From Trichosphaerium sp. ATCC 40318 (Eukaryota; Discosea; Flabellinia; Trichosidae), in assembly GCA_038496445.1 (NCBI GenBank), contig JALMLS010000070.1, positions 1-64,000 on the forward strand: 64,000 bases of DNA, read 5' to 3'. This document shows positions 22,673 to 34,868 of the stretch, piece by piece. Below the pieces are notes generated by a model, which saw nothing but the letters and a program-made list of their open reading frames with translations, did not search any database and was not told where the DNA came from. Numbering within the stretch: position 1 is the first letter of the stretch; the number at the start of each line of letters is the position of its first letter. A program made the position numbers and the translations under genes.

Positions 22673-23927
22673 ATTACTACTTTTTAATTTGTTCAAGGCA
22701 ACCTGAGTGTATTTATTGTGGATGATAGATGCTGGAGTTGAATCTCGAATCTTGGTGCAATGTGCCAGATTGTGTAATCTCAACTTTAACAAACTATAAC
22801 AATACCTAACCCAGCATCGGCTTCTGAATAATCTGGTGAAGGACTATGAACTTGGTTACTGGGTTGTTCAACGTACTTTTTGTTTTAACATATGTTTAAG
22901 CCCGTATGTTAGCTCATTTGGTGCATGTCCATAAATTATTCAAAAAAAGGAAGGATGCCAATATAATACACCTGTGTTACGGGTGTGTCCTTCACGTCGA
23001 GCCATGTATTTTTACATATGCGACAATGGTGCTGCAATTGGGATTACGAGTTTCTTAGACCAATTTTAAGTACCCTAACAAGGTAACAGCACTACATGAC
23101 CCCGCCCCGAGGTCAAATCGGGACTGCCTGCTACAGTCGTAATTGTAGTACGAAAGACAGCTTTTAGTGTGGCGGTGACCAAACCGCTGAATGGTAGAAG
23201 AACAATCGGTCTTCCTTTTATACTCGTACAAACATTCAAAAAATAAATTGTGGGATACTCTTCACTGAAATATCCAGTTTAAATACTCGAATATGGATAA
23301 TGCACATTTCAAAACGCTCACAAAGGCTTATGCTAGCTATTTACACGCATGAAAACTTGTATCAGCGTAAGTTTCGGTTTGAAAAACGTGATGTAAAGCG
23401 ATTATTTCTTTTTTTGTAAGTTCGTGAATTCAAGTGTAATTCTCGTCTAGTCTTGGTTTCAAACGCTCGAGATGGTTTTACGTGTTCGTTTAAAAACCCC
23501 TGGCTACAGAACGCAACGAAACAGCGTTCAAAAAAAAGAAAATAAAAAGAGACAGTTTGTTACAACGACTTGCACTTTATTGTTTTTTTTTTCCAGTACG
23601 TCTAATCTAAAAATACATTTGAACTGGGAACAAGTCTTTTTTAAGGGTGGTGGGTTTGGTTTTTTTTTAAAGTGATTTGGGTATGAGGCGGTAAAGGGAC
23701 AATCATCAAAGATCAATCTTAACTGAGACCAGCCAAGATTAAAAAAAAATAGACAACGGTTCTTACATCCACCAGATTTGGGTTTTTTTGGTATGTACAG
23801 CCTAACAAAACAAAAAAATAAGCCAAAAGCAAGTCAAAAAAAAAGCAAAAACTGATTGAAAGCAACTGACGAATTCATCTGGAAATCATCTAAAAAATGA
23901 TATAACGTACATGATTTACAAGAGATA
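22673..23927. other. Intergenic, no gene seen
   Basis: No supported coding region. Poly-T/poly-A tracts are frequent near 23.5-23.9 kb, just past the 3' end of the WNK gene. Confidence 0.5.
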
Positions 23928-26900
23928 TTAAGCACCGAACTCTGCAGGATTGTAATCGTTCCCTAAACCGAAAATCAGAAAAAAACTTTGAATGAAAATA
24001 GGAAATTTTCTTTTTGTTTGCTTACCATTAGACAACGTCGGCAATGTTTGTAACGGGTCGTTCAATGAAGGAGAAGCAGGTGCGGTATTGTATACGTGTG
24101 TATCTTTTGCTTTGAATGTAATATCAAATGGACTTAATAAATCGTGCTGACTATTAGATAAACTCGGTGGAGGTGTAGATGTCCGATCAACATGGTTACC
24201 ATCTATCTTTTCAATCTTTGCTGATGTAAGTGTCTTGATAAGGTGTGAATCTGCATTATTATCAACGCTCCCAACTACAGGTGTATGTATAAGGTCAACT
24301 CGAGGGATATCAGCAAGAGAACCAAAAGGAGAATTCTGTGTTTGAACTCTAGGTGTTTCTTCTTCAATCAATCGTCCTGTCTTATCCATAAGGTACATAT
24401 CATTAGGAGAAGCCGCAGGTCTTTGCAAATCAATAGACATGCGTGGCTTTAATGGAGAATTAATATCAACAGGTGCACTCAAGTCTAATTGGAAGAAGAT
24501 GTTAGTCAACGAGAAAAAAATGAGAAAGAAAAAATGATAACGTACTGAAGTGATCATCTATGAGGTTACCACGTTCTGTGGTATTATTGATTTGCTTTTG
24601 ATTTCCTGTTGTTGGTCTCAATGGACTGAATGGATCACCAACACCACCAGTAGGCATATCTGAGTGACTTAGAGATAGACTTGGTGTTATAGGAGCAGTT
24701 TGTTGCCATGTTGGAATATTATTGATATCTTTCTTTGGTTCACAAAATAGCATAGAATCCGTCATGAATATTGAATTCTCCTTAGGATATGACTGTGATG
24801 TTCCACCAGGAAGAGGACTTCCATGTAATGCAATAGGAGATAAAGGACCATTATCAGAGGCAGAAGAGCTTTCTAAATCACTTGAATGTTCTGTTGCTGG
24901 ATCTTTCACAAACAAACCAACACCAAATTCGTTCTAAGAAAGAGGTTGTTAAATACAAGCTATTAATAACAAAAAAATTATTGTAGACGTACGTCAGAGC
25001 TAAGTAGATCTTGTTGAACTTGACCAGGAGGTGGTGAGATCATTTCAGGAGCTAGATACAAATCAGCAAAAAAAACTTAAAAAAAATAGTAGCTCGTACC
25101 TGAAGTTTTTGGTTTCGCTGCTGGTAGAGTATGGAACGGGTTCTCTGCAACAGGTGATGCCATGCTCGGATTATTATTACTTTTATGTTGTATTGAACTA
25201 GCTCTTGTAGGTGTCTGAACCTTAGGAGTCGATGATTTAGATACAGGATCAACTGGACCAACCAATAGATTAGGTTGTGGTGTATTAGGTGCTGGAGCCT
25301 TCTTATTGTTCTCAACGAATCCAGATAAGAACTTCTCAGCAAGAGAAGTCATATCATTTGATGTAGCTGTATTACTCTTACCAGAAGAAGGTTTTGTTGA
25401 TGAAATAGATGTACTCGTGTTGACTTTACGTAAAGTACGCTTAGCTTCAGTCTTATATAGTTCTGAGTTTGTGCCACTCTTTTTCATGTGCCTTGATCCA
25501 GTAGGCAGCGGTGTAGGTGAAGAAACAGCGCTTGAGTTCGCTGATTTGACTATACGTGTCTTTTTTGTTGTAACTCGACGAGAAGGACCAGTTTTCTGTG
25601 TTTGTTGTGTCTGTGTTTGTTGTCTTAATGTCGCAATCTGTTTCTGTTCAGCTTCTTCTAACTGTTCCATCTGTTTCATCAATTTTTTCTTTTCCTCTTG
25701 GAATTTCTTTTTGATTTTTTGTTCTTCATCAGTACTGTTGTTAGGATCTGATTGTTCTTCTTTTACATTTGTTAAGGACCTTGTCGTGTCTTTTGACTTT
25801 TCTGATAAAGGTACAGCAGTCTTACGGTCTGCTGACTGAGACCTCTTTACTTTTGTTGAGTTATCTACAACACGCACAGTGCGTGTGACTTTGCTTGCAC
25901 CGTTAAGATTTCCAGACTTTCCACGTTTCAGATTGGGCCGAGGATCTGGTTCACTTGTACGTCGTACTTCAAGGTCTGAAGTGGTATTCTTGGTTGAGCA
26001 AGCAAAGAGCTTTTTACCTAAACAGAAAATAAGAAAACGTTCCCCGTTCGCTGAAAAAGAAAAACCTTTTTTGACTTTTTTTTGCGTTGTATGTACCTGT
26101 GGCGGCTTGAATTTTATTACAAATTTCTGAAGCGATTGTTTCGCTTGCAGAAGGAGCGAGGTTAAGTGAAGTAACCATCTCAGCAGCAACACGTTCAGGT
26201 TTATCTTTTGCCAAGTCAAACCCAAATGCTACTTCATTTACCTCGCCTTCGACGAGAATACGGAACTGCAACCTTTAAAAAAAGTGAGGAGGGATAAAAA
26301 AGCTCAAACAAAAAAAAAAGAACAAAAGGTTTTATAAAAAGGGACAAGAAGAGGCCGTACATAACAGATCCTGCATCTTCATCAAATGCTGCCATTATTG
26401 ATACATCGCTTTCAGATCGCTCTCGAGTCTCTGTTTCAGGCTCTGTGAGCGTTTCCTGCGCTTTTTTCATGACTTGTGCTCTAAAAAAACAAATGTGAGA
26501 CATCTCAATCACGAAAATATTTTTTTCGGTAAATGTTATCTTACCGCTTCGCTCTTTCTTTCAAGGAGTCTCTACGAGCACTAACGTTACGCACAACACG
26601 CCGCGGCGATCCACGCACATCATCATTTTTATCCCCAGTTGACACTAATGGACTGTCAGAGAAAAGCCAAGAGAAGAAAAGACGCTATCCAACCAAATAA
26701 CGCACCCTTGGAATTATTGGACTCTGACGATTTTCGTCGTCTAGGTTTTAATTCTGGTGACGGAGAAAGAGCAGAAGATTGACTAGATGCATCGCCAGAT
26801 GGTTCTGGCGACTCAGAATCGCGACGGTGCAACTTTTCGTTAGAACGCTTTGTACGAAGCCTTCGCTTTTTTCTTTCTTTAGCCTTAAGCTGGTTGCTAT

Positions 26901-28373
26901 ATAAAATATTAATTCGTAACAATTGATACAAGTACAACCAAAATAAGCGTTTAAAACGAAAAAAAAAAGGCAAAAATAATGCCAAAGCAAACGTACGCTT
27001 CTCTGTTTCTTCTTCTAATATTTACAAGCTCTTCAAGCTCCTCATCAGTATGTAGTTCTATACTCCTAAAAAACCAAGCAGTAAGTACAAACGTCGTATT
27101 GCAATAAATAGAATAAAAAAAGGTTCAAAAAAAAAAAAACGCTACCTGTTATCCTTTTCTTCGTCTATGATTAAAAATGGATGTTCTAGTAGCTCTTCTG
27201 AAGAAAGCCGAGTCTCCGCTTTATCCAAACATAAACGAAGAAACTCCTTCACTTCAGCATCCTTTACGCGCAAGTAACCTCTAGGCATACGCCCCTTAAA
27301 ATACCGTAAATACAAATTTTTTTTTTCGCGACTCCGAAATTTCACAAACACAGCAACTTTTTATCCCATAAACGTTACAAAAATACTTGCACACGTATAG
27401 AAACAATATTCAAGTTACTACTTCCAAATAGGGCAAACGTAAAAAAAAGAGCTCACTTTTGACATTTTGTCAAAAAAAGGCGCACCTCGGAAACACGCTT
27501 AAAAATCTGTGCTGCGTTCTCGCATTCCTTGTATGGGTATCGCCCAGTAGCCATCTCTAGTAAACACATGCCAAAAGACCAAATATCAACGCGTTCATCG
27601 TATTCTTCCTCGTACAATTCTGGAGCCATAAATTCAGGCGTGCCTAAAAGTTCAGCGTCAAAACTAGTGCGTGTTCACTTGTATAATTTTGGCGAAGGGG
27701 GTAACAACGTTCCCGTAGCGTGTTTTTTTTTTTTGAGTCGTACCAATAACACTCAACGGTGCGCTGTCATGCAACAAAGTTGCGAGGCCTAAATCGCCGA
27801 TTTTAACCTGCCCAATTGTTCCGTTGATAAAAATATTGTCGCATTTGATGTCTCTGTGGATTACTGGCGGATCTTGCGTGTGTAAATACTTGAGGCCTTC
27901 TAGCACCTGTACACACCACCCTTTAATCACTTTTAGCTTTACATGTCCCGCGCGTTTAATAAACCTAAGTATAGCTGAGTAAGAAGAGATTCTGTTCGAT
28001 TTTGGCCGTTTGGAGTTGTTGTTCAACAAATAATATTTTAAACGTACTTGCTGAGCGTCCCGGACGTCATACACTCTGTTATGATCACTACTTGGAGTTT
28101 TTCACGATCAACCCAAGAATTATGAAAAACAATAATATTGGGGTGAGACAGTTGCTTGAGGAACTTTACTTCTTTGATGAGTTTTTGAAAATCCACTTGG
28201 GCGCTGTCTAATTTTATTTGGTTCCATGCCACCTCTAGCCCTTGGTCTCTATCAATGCCTCTGTAGACCACTTTGAAGGCTCCCTGGCCAAGTTTGTCCG
28301 CAAAACGTATGTAGCGATTGTCTGCGTCAGTTTCTACGACGCCAGCTTCATTTTCTGACTGACTATTGGCCAT
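23928..28373 (-). CDS. WNK-family serine/threonine kinase
   Basis: About ten exons on the minus strand from ATG at 28373. The N-terminal kinase domain has the WNK hallmark: the beta-3 lysine is replaced (EVAWNQIKL), and a lysine sits in the glycine loop ([11 protein letters not shown]). Catalytic loop [12 protein letters not shown] motif [11 protein letters not shown], then [20 protein letters not shown] and a MATGRYPY segment follow. Near 26.1-26.3 kb there is an OSR1-C-like domain ([17 protein letters not shown]). The rest, to the stop at 23928-23930, is low complexity: basic/Ser segments, a coiled coil ([17 protein letters not shown]) and a Ser/Thr/Pro-rich tail. WNKs sense chloride and osmotic state and, in animals, act on SPAK/OSR1 kinases. 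Substrates here are unknown. Start context and the divergent neighbour support the 5' end; inner exon edges are approximate. Confidence 0.9.
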
Positions 28374-28981
28374 TGTCGCTGATTACTTTGTTGGTTTCTT
28401 TTTGAACTTGAAGCTCTTTGTGCAAACACCGCAAAGGCCTCAACGGGTAGTACTTTTAGTTGTGTGTTTGATGGGTACAATAATAATAGATAATATCAGC
28501 CTACATGCGCAGAAAATGCGTATCTATCAATTACAATGTTGCAAATTCAACGCAGGTTGTACCGTACTTTTTTGTCCCGTTTTGATCGCTTGAAACGCCA
28601 ACAATGTAGCTCTCACTGCACGTAATGCTAGTTAGGTTTCCGAGGATTCACTTCGAGACTACTTCGTGTACTGCATAGTTGTACATAAACAGAAGACCCT
28701 AAATCTCTTTGTACACGCGTTTAGGGCTCATAGGAATTGTAGTGACAAGATTACAAAAAAAGAAGTTCCATCGTAAAACTGTCACTCTGCGCAACACCGG
28801 ACTTCGTCTCATTTATAGACAGTCGTTGCACTAACCACAAAAAGCCAATATAGTAGTGCTCTCGTAACGCCGGCAACGGCATTTTACGAAAAGTACATGC
28901 CAAGTTTTTTTTTGTACAACGGATTTTCTAAAACAGTGTTCGTTGACTGTTCAATCGTTTTCAAACACGCTTGATAACACC
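28374..28981. other. Shared upstream region of two divergent kinase genes
   Basis: 608 bases between the start codons of the WNK gene (minus) and the C2-kinase gene (plus). No gene is seen. It should hold both promoters; no defined element was recognised. Confidence 0.5.
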
Positions 28982-31336
28982 ATGAGTAAGGACAAAGCAC
29001 GTTTGTTGGTTCGTATAGTGAAAGGGCGTATGTTGAGGCCACTTTGCCCTTACGGTACGCTTTAAATTTATAATTCACTGCGTTTTAGCTCGTCAAATGG
29101 GCACCAGTGGTACCTGTTGCGCTTTTTGCAGTGCAGAACTAGTCACAAGTTATAGCGCTTATATAAAAGCCATGACAACATGCTATACATTTTTGCGATT
29201 GTGACGCTATTTCTAAACATTGTACGCAGGAAAGACAGATCCGTTTGTAAAGGTATCTCTGGGCAAAGCTACTCACTTTGTAGTCCTCCCTGACGTTGAT
29301 AACCCTAAACCAAAGAATACCGACCCTGTTTGGAACAGTGAAGTATCATTTGTCATAGAAGGTATTTTATTTACTAACCGACCGCATGTAACGCCAGTCT
29401 AGACACAAAAGCGGAAAATTTGGGCAAACTGAAGCCTTTGCGTATTGACGTTATGGACAAGAAGAAACCTTCGTCTTCTGATAAATCTATTGGCCACGTT
29501 GTTATCCAACTGTCAGAATTGATGCGTGGAAAGTCTCATATTCAAGAATGGCCACTGGAGGGATCTTCACCAAAGGATAAACGTGGAACAATCCTTGTCC
29601 ATCTATTTCCAGTTGATTTTGGTGGAATTGGTGCGCATGGATCCGAGTTATTGATTGTTTTTGTATTTCTTTTTCTTCTACGAAAGTGGCCTTACAGTAT
29701 GTTAGAACTTCCTACGGATAAGGCTGCACGCTCTATTCCAAAAGGAGAACTTCGTAAACTAGGGATTACATCAATCCCTGAGCCACGTGCTCTCATTAAC
29801 TTCAAAAAAAAAGATGTTTCCAGAACTGTACAAATCGCAGAAGGAAGCTTTGGTATTGTGTACAAGGGCAAAACAAAAGGTATGTCATGTTTGCTTTTAA
29901 TTGTTTTTTTTATTCGGAAACTTATTTTCGTGTCAGGTATCAAAGGTACAATTGTTGTAAAGGATATGAACGTTACTGAAGACGCTGCCTTTGATGAGTG
30001 GAAAAAAGAGATTGAAATGATGAGTCATTATAGATCAGATTATGTCGTTGATGTATTTGGTTACGTCTACACTAATCGTGTTGTTGTGCGTTTTTTTTTA
30101 CAGTTTTGGTTTGAAAAAATTTCGGTTAACGTTTTTATTTGTTTAGACTATTGTTATGGAGTATATGGCCAAGGGATCACTTTGGGATATTATTCACGAA
30201 AAGAAACTTGCCATTGGCCCTTTATTGCGCCTCAAGATGGCGCGTCAATGTGCTCGGTTAGTTGTTTTTATTCGGTCTTTTTATTTATTTAAATCTATAG
30301 TGGTATGGCTTACTTGCATTCTAATGGTGTACTCCATCGTGATATCAAGAGTCTCAATATTTTGGTATGTGATACTCGTATTTTTGTTGAGAGTACTTAC
30401 AAGGATGATAGTGCAAAGATGACTTCCAGTGTAAACTAGCTGATTTCGGTTGTGCTAAGCTTATCGGCGATAAGAAGATTCATACAAATCCTTCCTCTAC
30501 TTTACCTCGAGGTGCTGAACCTGAGAAACAAACAGCAAATGTTGGAAGCCCTCTGTGGTGCGTACTATGACATTAATACCTGTTAATCTATGTTTGAAAT
30601 TGGTTATGGATCACCGTTCTCACTTCGCCTTAGGATGGCTCCAGAGGTACCAACTGGTAAATACACATATTCTTCAGATGTTTACAGGTACCGAAATACC
30701 CTTTAGACGTCACTTAATTGAGTTTGTAGTATGGGATTGGTATTTTATGAATTGCTTGAAGGAAAAGTACCTAAATGGGATCCTTATAAAGTGGAGGTCA
30801 TTCTTCCTGAAACCTATGCAGTGCGTAGCTGTTTTATTTTTTGTTTCACCAGTTTCGAACTAATTTTTTGTAGAGTCAAGGAATCGTTGCGAAATGTATG
30901 CACAAGAATGAAGCGATGCGCCCAACGGCTGCTGATGTGCTTCGTTTCTTGACTCATGTGATAATGTCGATTTGTAATACGATAAAGGTACTAGCCTATC
31001 TAACGTACTAAGCGCTAATAAACGAATAGGAGAAATATCCAAAAGAATTTAAAAGTCTCAACAAGAGTACGTTACTTGCGCGTAATTGTACTCGATTGAC
31101 CTTGTTTTAGAAAACAATAATTTCAGCTACAAGGATGATGAACCTGAGTTCTTATGCCTTTTATCCAAAACAGAGTACGTTCTACAAAAAAAAAACAATC
31201 AAAAAAGTTCGACTCAACAAACTGTTTTTTATTTTACTTCAAACGAGTCTCTGCGCTAACGAATTACTTTAGCAAGTCGATCATGAAGATTCTTAAGCAA
31301 GTGCCTGACGTACATATTGCAAACTTCAAAATGTAA
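28982..31336 (+). CDS. C2-domain protein kinase (TKL-like)
   Basis: Exons 28982-29054, 29089-29109 and 29230 onward join in frame to a C2 domain (LLVRIVKGRML, GTSGKTDPFVKVSLGK, DPVWNSEVSFVIE, IGHVVIQLSEL). The kinase follows: glycine loop IAEGSFGIVYKG, beta-3 lysine TIVVKDM, hinge MEYMAKGSLWDIIHEKK, catalytic HRDIKSLNIL, magnesium motif ADFGCAKL, then VGSPLWMAPEV and SSDVYSMGLVFYELL. All catalytic residues are present. After the kinase, three small exons (31030-31066, 31111-31174, 31273-31336) keep frame and add a tail ending QVPDVHIANFKM. The HRDIKS-x-N motif suggests the tyrosine-kinase-like group. A C2 domain would bring it to membranes, perhaps with Ca2+. Substrate unknown. Introns are as short as 34 nt. 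Confidence 0.85.
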
Positions 31337-31616
31337 AGGATACGCAAGCGCACTGTTTGCCAAACTCACTTGTCGCCACTAATGTCCGCGTACGTTTACT
31401 TGAAAAAACTCCAGTCACTATTTTCAATTATCGCTTACACAGGCGATTCAGGCTTCTAATTTGCGGTCCCGTTGTATAATAAAGCATTAAGCGTTTCGAT
31501 TGATCGCTTTTGGGTTATTTTATTTTTTTTTTTGTTTTGAACAAATGTGAGCGTGCACTAAACCGTCGCTACGCTATTTTTACAAGTCAAAAAACACTAA
31601 CGGAGCTACTCTCGCT

Positions 31617-34018
31617 ATGCCCCGTGAAATTATATCTATACATATCGGACAAGCAGGTGTTCAACTAGGGAACGCCTGTTGGGAGTTGTACTGTGTCGAA
31701 CATGGCATAGAGAAGGGTGCGTAGGCGTGATATGTATTTGTAAGTGACATTTCCGTAAAACAGATGGTACTATGAAGGCAGACCCTGAGGGTGATACTTT
31801 TACTACGTTTTTCGCAGACACTAATTCAGGTTCGTCACTCTACAATTTCGATCATCCCATGCACTAAAAAAAGGGACGTCACAGGTCGCTACGTACCTCG
31901 CGCTGTTTTTGTGGATTTGGAGCCTTCCGTCATAGACGAAATACGTCATGGACCGTTTGGGTACGCTAGTTAGTACCAGTGTTAACTTGTCAACTCATTG
32001 TTGTTAGCTCTTTGTTTCACCCTTCTCAAATGCTATCTGGTAACGAAGACGCTGCAAATAACTTTGCTCGTGGCCACTACACTGTTGGTAAGCTATTACT
32101 AAAGTTTATACCATCTCATATCAAACAGGAAAGCAGAAATTAGAAGAAACTGTTAACAGTATAAGAAAAGTACGATAATATTTATTAAAAATCACTAAGA
32201 ATACTTCCTTTGTTTATTTTATGTCTCTTTGACAATCAAGTGATGCATAAGTGCTAAAATATACTGCGTAGGTTGCTGAACTATGCGATTCACCACAAGG
32301 ATTTCTTACATTTCACTCTGTAGGTGGAGGAACAGGATCAGGTATCATTTTTTTGGCTGTTTTGTTTTGTACTTTTAGAAAGTGTCACGTGATAATTTTT
32401 TTTGTTGAAAATCTTGTAGATTAACTCAAGTGTTTTTTTAGGGTTTGCAACGTTGTTATTAGAGAGGCGTACGGATATTATTTTTGAAAATGAAAATATT
32501 GGACAGAAGATACGCTAACATTTCTTCTCTCTTAGTTTCTGCCGACTTCAAAAAAAAGCCAAAACTTGATTTTTGCATCTATCCAAGTCCACAAATTGGA
32601 AGTGCTGTTGTAGAACCATATAATTCTGTGCTATCAACGCATGGACTACTTGAATACACTGACTTGTGTTTTGTTCTTGATAATGAAGCTATATACGATA
32701 TCGTTCAAAAGTGCGTTAAAGGAACAATTTTTGTCTTCTAATAATTTACTTTCTAGGTCTTTGGACGTGAGTAACCCAAGCTACAAAAACCTTAATGAAT
32801 TGTGTGCTCAGATCATATCTTCTTTAACATGTTCTCTACGCTTTAATGGTGCTTTGAACGTGGACATGAATGGCACGTGTTTTTTTTAAAATGACCTAAA
32901 CAATTTTGTATATCACTAACAATTCCTCTTTAGAATTCCAGGTCAATCTAGTACCGTAAGCCAGTTTGATAATAATATTCTTACTTACATATTCTTATTT
33001 TCTCACTTCTTTTAGGTTCCGTAGAATTCACTTGTACGACAGCGATCTTTTAGTATTTGAGCCTTTTTCAAACATTTGTTTAGTATGTTGTGTTCTTATG
33101 CACCAATTACTTCACCTGGTAAAGCATGGGCTGAAACGTACGTTATTCTTATCATATTAATGGTATCTTAAACTGACTGTACTAACGATTACAATAGTAT
33201 GTCTGTCAGCGAATTGACAACTTCAGCATTTGAGTCACAAAATATGATGTGTAAATGCGACCCACGTGGTGGAAAGTACATGGCAACATGTCTTATGTAC
33301 AGGTAGGATGTTCTTCGTTTTAACTAAATGTCATCGAGTATGTGTTGCTTATATTTTCTCTCAGAGGAGATGTGAAAGGTAAAGATGTTCACGCTGCAGT
33401 CAATAAATTAAAAACCAGCAATGTAAGTTTCCTTATTGTATGATAATCACGTGACGCCCATTTAGGCATTACAATTTGTTGATTGGAGTCCATGTGGATA
33501 CAAAACAGGTGTAAATGCTCAGTCGCCAGCTGTTGTACCTGGTTCTGATATGGCAAAGGTATGTGCCTTTGTTTTATGATTGTTTATGTTTATTTTTGAT
33601 TTTATAACTGTTTATCTAGACAACCAGATCATTGACTATGTTGGCCAATAATACAGGTTCGCACCTTAAGGTTCTAAGTATGTCTAAAATACGCTTTTAG
33701 CCATTGCCAAGGTGTTTCAACGCATTAATAGAAAGTTTGACTTAATGTTCGCAAAACGCGCTTTTGTCCACTGGTACGCGATAGTGTAGTATTTAAACCA
33801 TAAAAACTTATGTAATTTAAAGGTATGTCGGAGAAGGAATGGAAGAAGTGGAATTTACAGAGGCCAGAGAAGACCTACAAGCTCTAGAAGAAGTACACTT
33901 AATTTCTTTGAATTCCACTTTTTTTTAACGGTTTTTCCTCAAGGATTACGAGCACGTGTCAGGTGACGGTGATAATGCTGAAGAAGATGAATTTGTAGAG
34001 GATGAAGTATATGAGTAA
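31617..34018 (+). CDS. Alpha-tubulin, divergent
   Basis: About 13 exons. The start [19 protein letters not shown] carries an extra Pro after Met. GTP-binding motif GGGTGSG ([15 protein letters not shown]) is intact. The alpha-specific catalytic loop with Glu ([11 protein letters not shown]) is present, as are [22 protein letters not shown] and [21 protein letters not shown]. Compared with usual alpha-tubulin, the loop that carries Lys40 is shortened ([13 protein letters not shown]), so the acetylation lysine seems absent. The acidic tail ends VEDEVYE rather than in a terminal Tyr. It should pair with beta-tubulin in microtubules. Whether this is the only alpha-tubulin is unknown; the divergence suggests a specialised isotype. 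AATAAA lies at 34076. Confidence 0.92.
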
Positions 34019-34075
34019 TATGTCTTATCATAAAGCGAACCTTAAGTGGGTTTTTCGATTTTTCTTAATTGACGT

Positions 34076-34081
34076 AATAAA
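34076..34081 (+). terminator. Polyadenylation hexamer AATAAA
   Basis: AATAAA 58 nt downstream of the alpha-tubulin stop, just before the next gene on the same strand. Confidence 0.4.
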
Positions 34082-34133
34082 TTATGTTAGTTTTTTTTAA
34101 GTTCGTTGATCTGCCATGTCTTAAAGCGCTTGA

Positions 34134-34721
34134 ATGATATCGTGGCTAGCGTTAGTTGCTGTAGGATTATTATGGGGTATCACAAACCCATTAATGAGGC
34201 GTTATTCTGCTGTATGAACGGAAATACGTTACATTCTAATGTAAACGCTATGTAGGGAATCCTTGATTTGCCAAAGAGTGATTCTACGCTTCAGAATATG
34301 ATTCAAGAGTATATTTACCTTTTTTCGAACATCAAGTACTTAGCGTCGTTTCTCTCGAATATGGCTGGTTCAGTACTATTCTATCTCTCCCTGAGGTGCA
34401 TTTTTGACACTTTAACGTATTCTTTTAACGTTAAACCCATTAGAGAATTACCGTTAATGTTGGTAGCGCCAACAGCCAATTCTTTGACACTTGTACGAGC
34501 TTAAAACCGAAATCAGCTATTTTTTACTTACTCCGCGTATTAAGGTTGTAACGACATTTGTGAGTATTTTACTAGGCGAAAAACCGGTATCTACAGGTTT
34601 GTGGCTTGTTTTTACTGTCATTTATCTAACTTTTTCCTTCAACCAAGCTGGCGCTTTTGGGATGTTGTGCATCGTTGCTGGTGTCTCTCTCTGTATACTA
34701 ACCGACGAAGGCGTTCTATAA
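34134..34721 (+). CDS. TMEM234-like small transmembrane protein
   Basis: Starts 115 nt after the tubulin stop. Exon 1 reads MISWLALVAVGLLWGITNPL, with the WGxTNPxxRR motif of TMEM234. A 44-nt intron follows, then GILDLPK. Later segments carry the family pattern: SNMAGSVLFYLSL, VAPTANSLTLV, FVSILLGEKP and a last helix GMLCIVAGVSLCIL. Four hydrophobic helices are expected, as in the EamA/DMT-related TMEM234 family (about 120-170 residues). Its biochemical role is poorly known in any organism. Inner intron edges are approximate. Confidence 0.75.
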
Positions 34722-34868
34722 GCTATTGAGTAGCTCAGAAATAGCTTGAAAACAAATAGCATGAAGTGAAACTACGTTCCAACAATAAACTTAAACATTT
34801 TCACGTGATAGCACATTGTCAGCTTTTTTCTTTTATTTCGACCTTAAACAGCGCAAAGCGCATTAATT

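Noticed and set aside
25306-26130. Plus-strand frames within the WNK gene
   Set aside because: Antisense shadows of the low-complexity coding exons; they lack homology and start or end at no splice or start signal.
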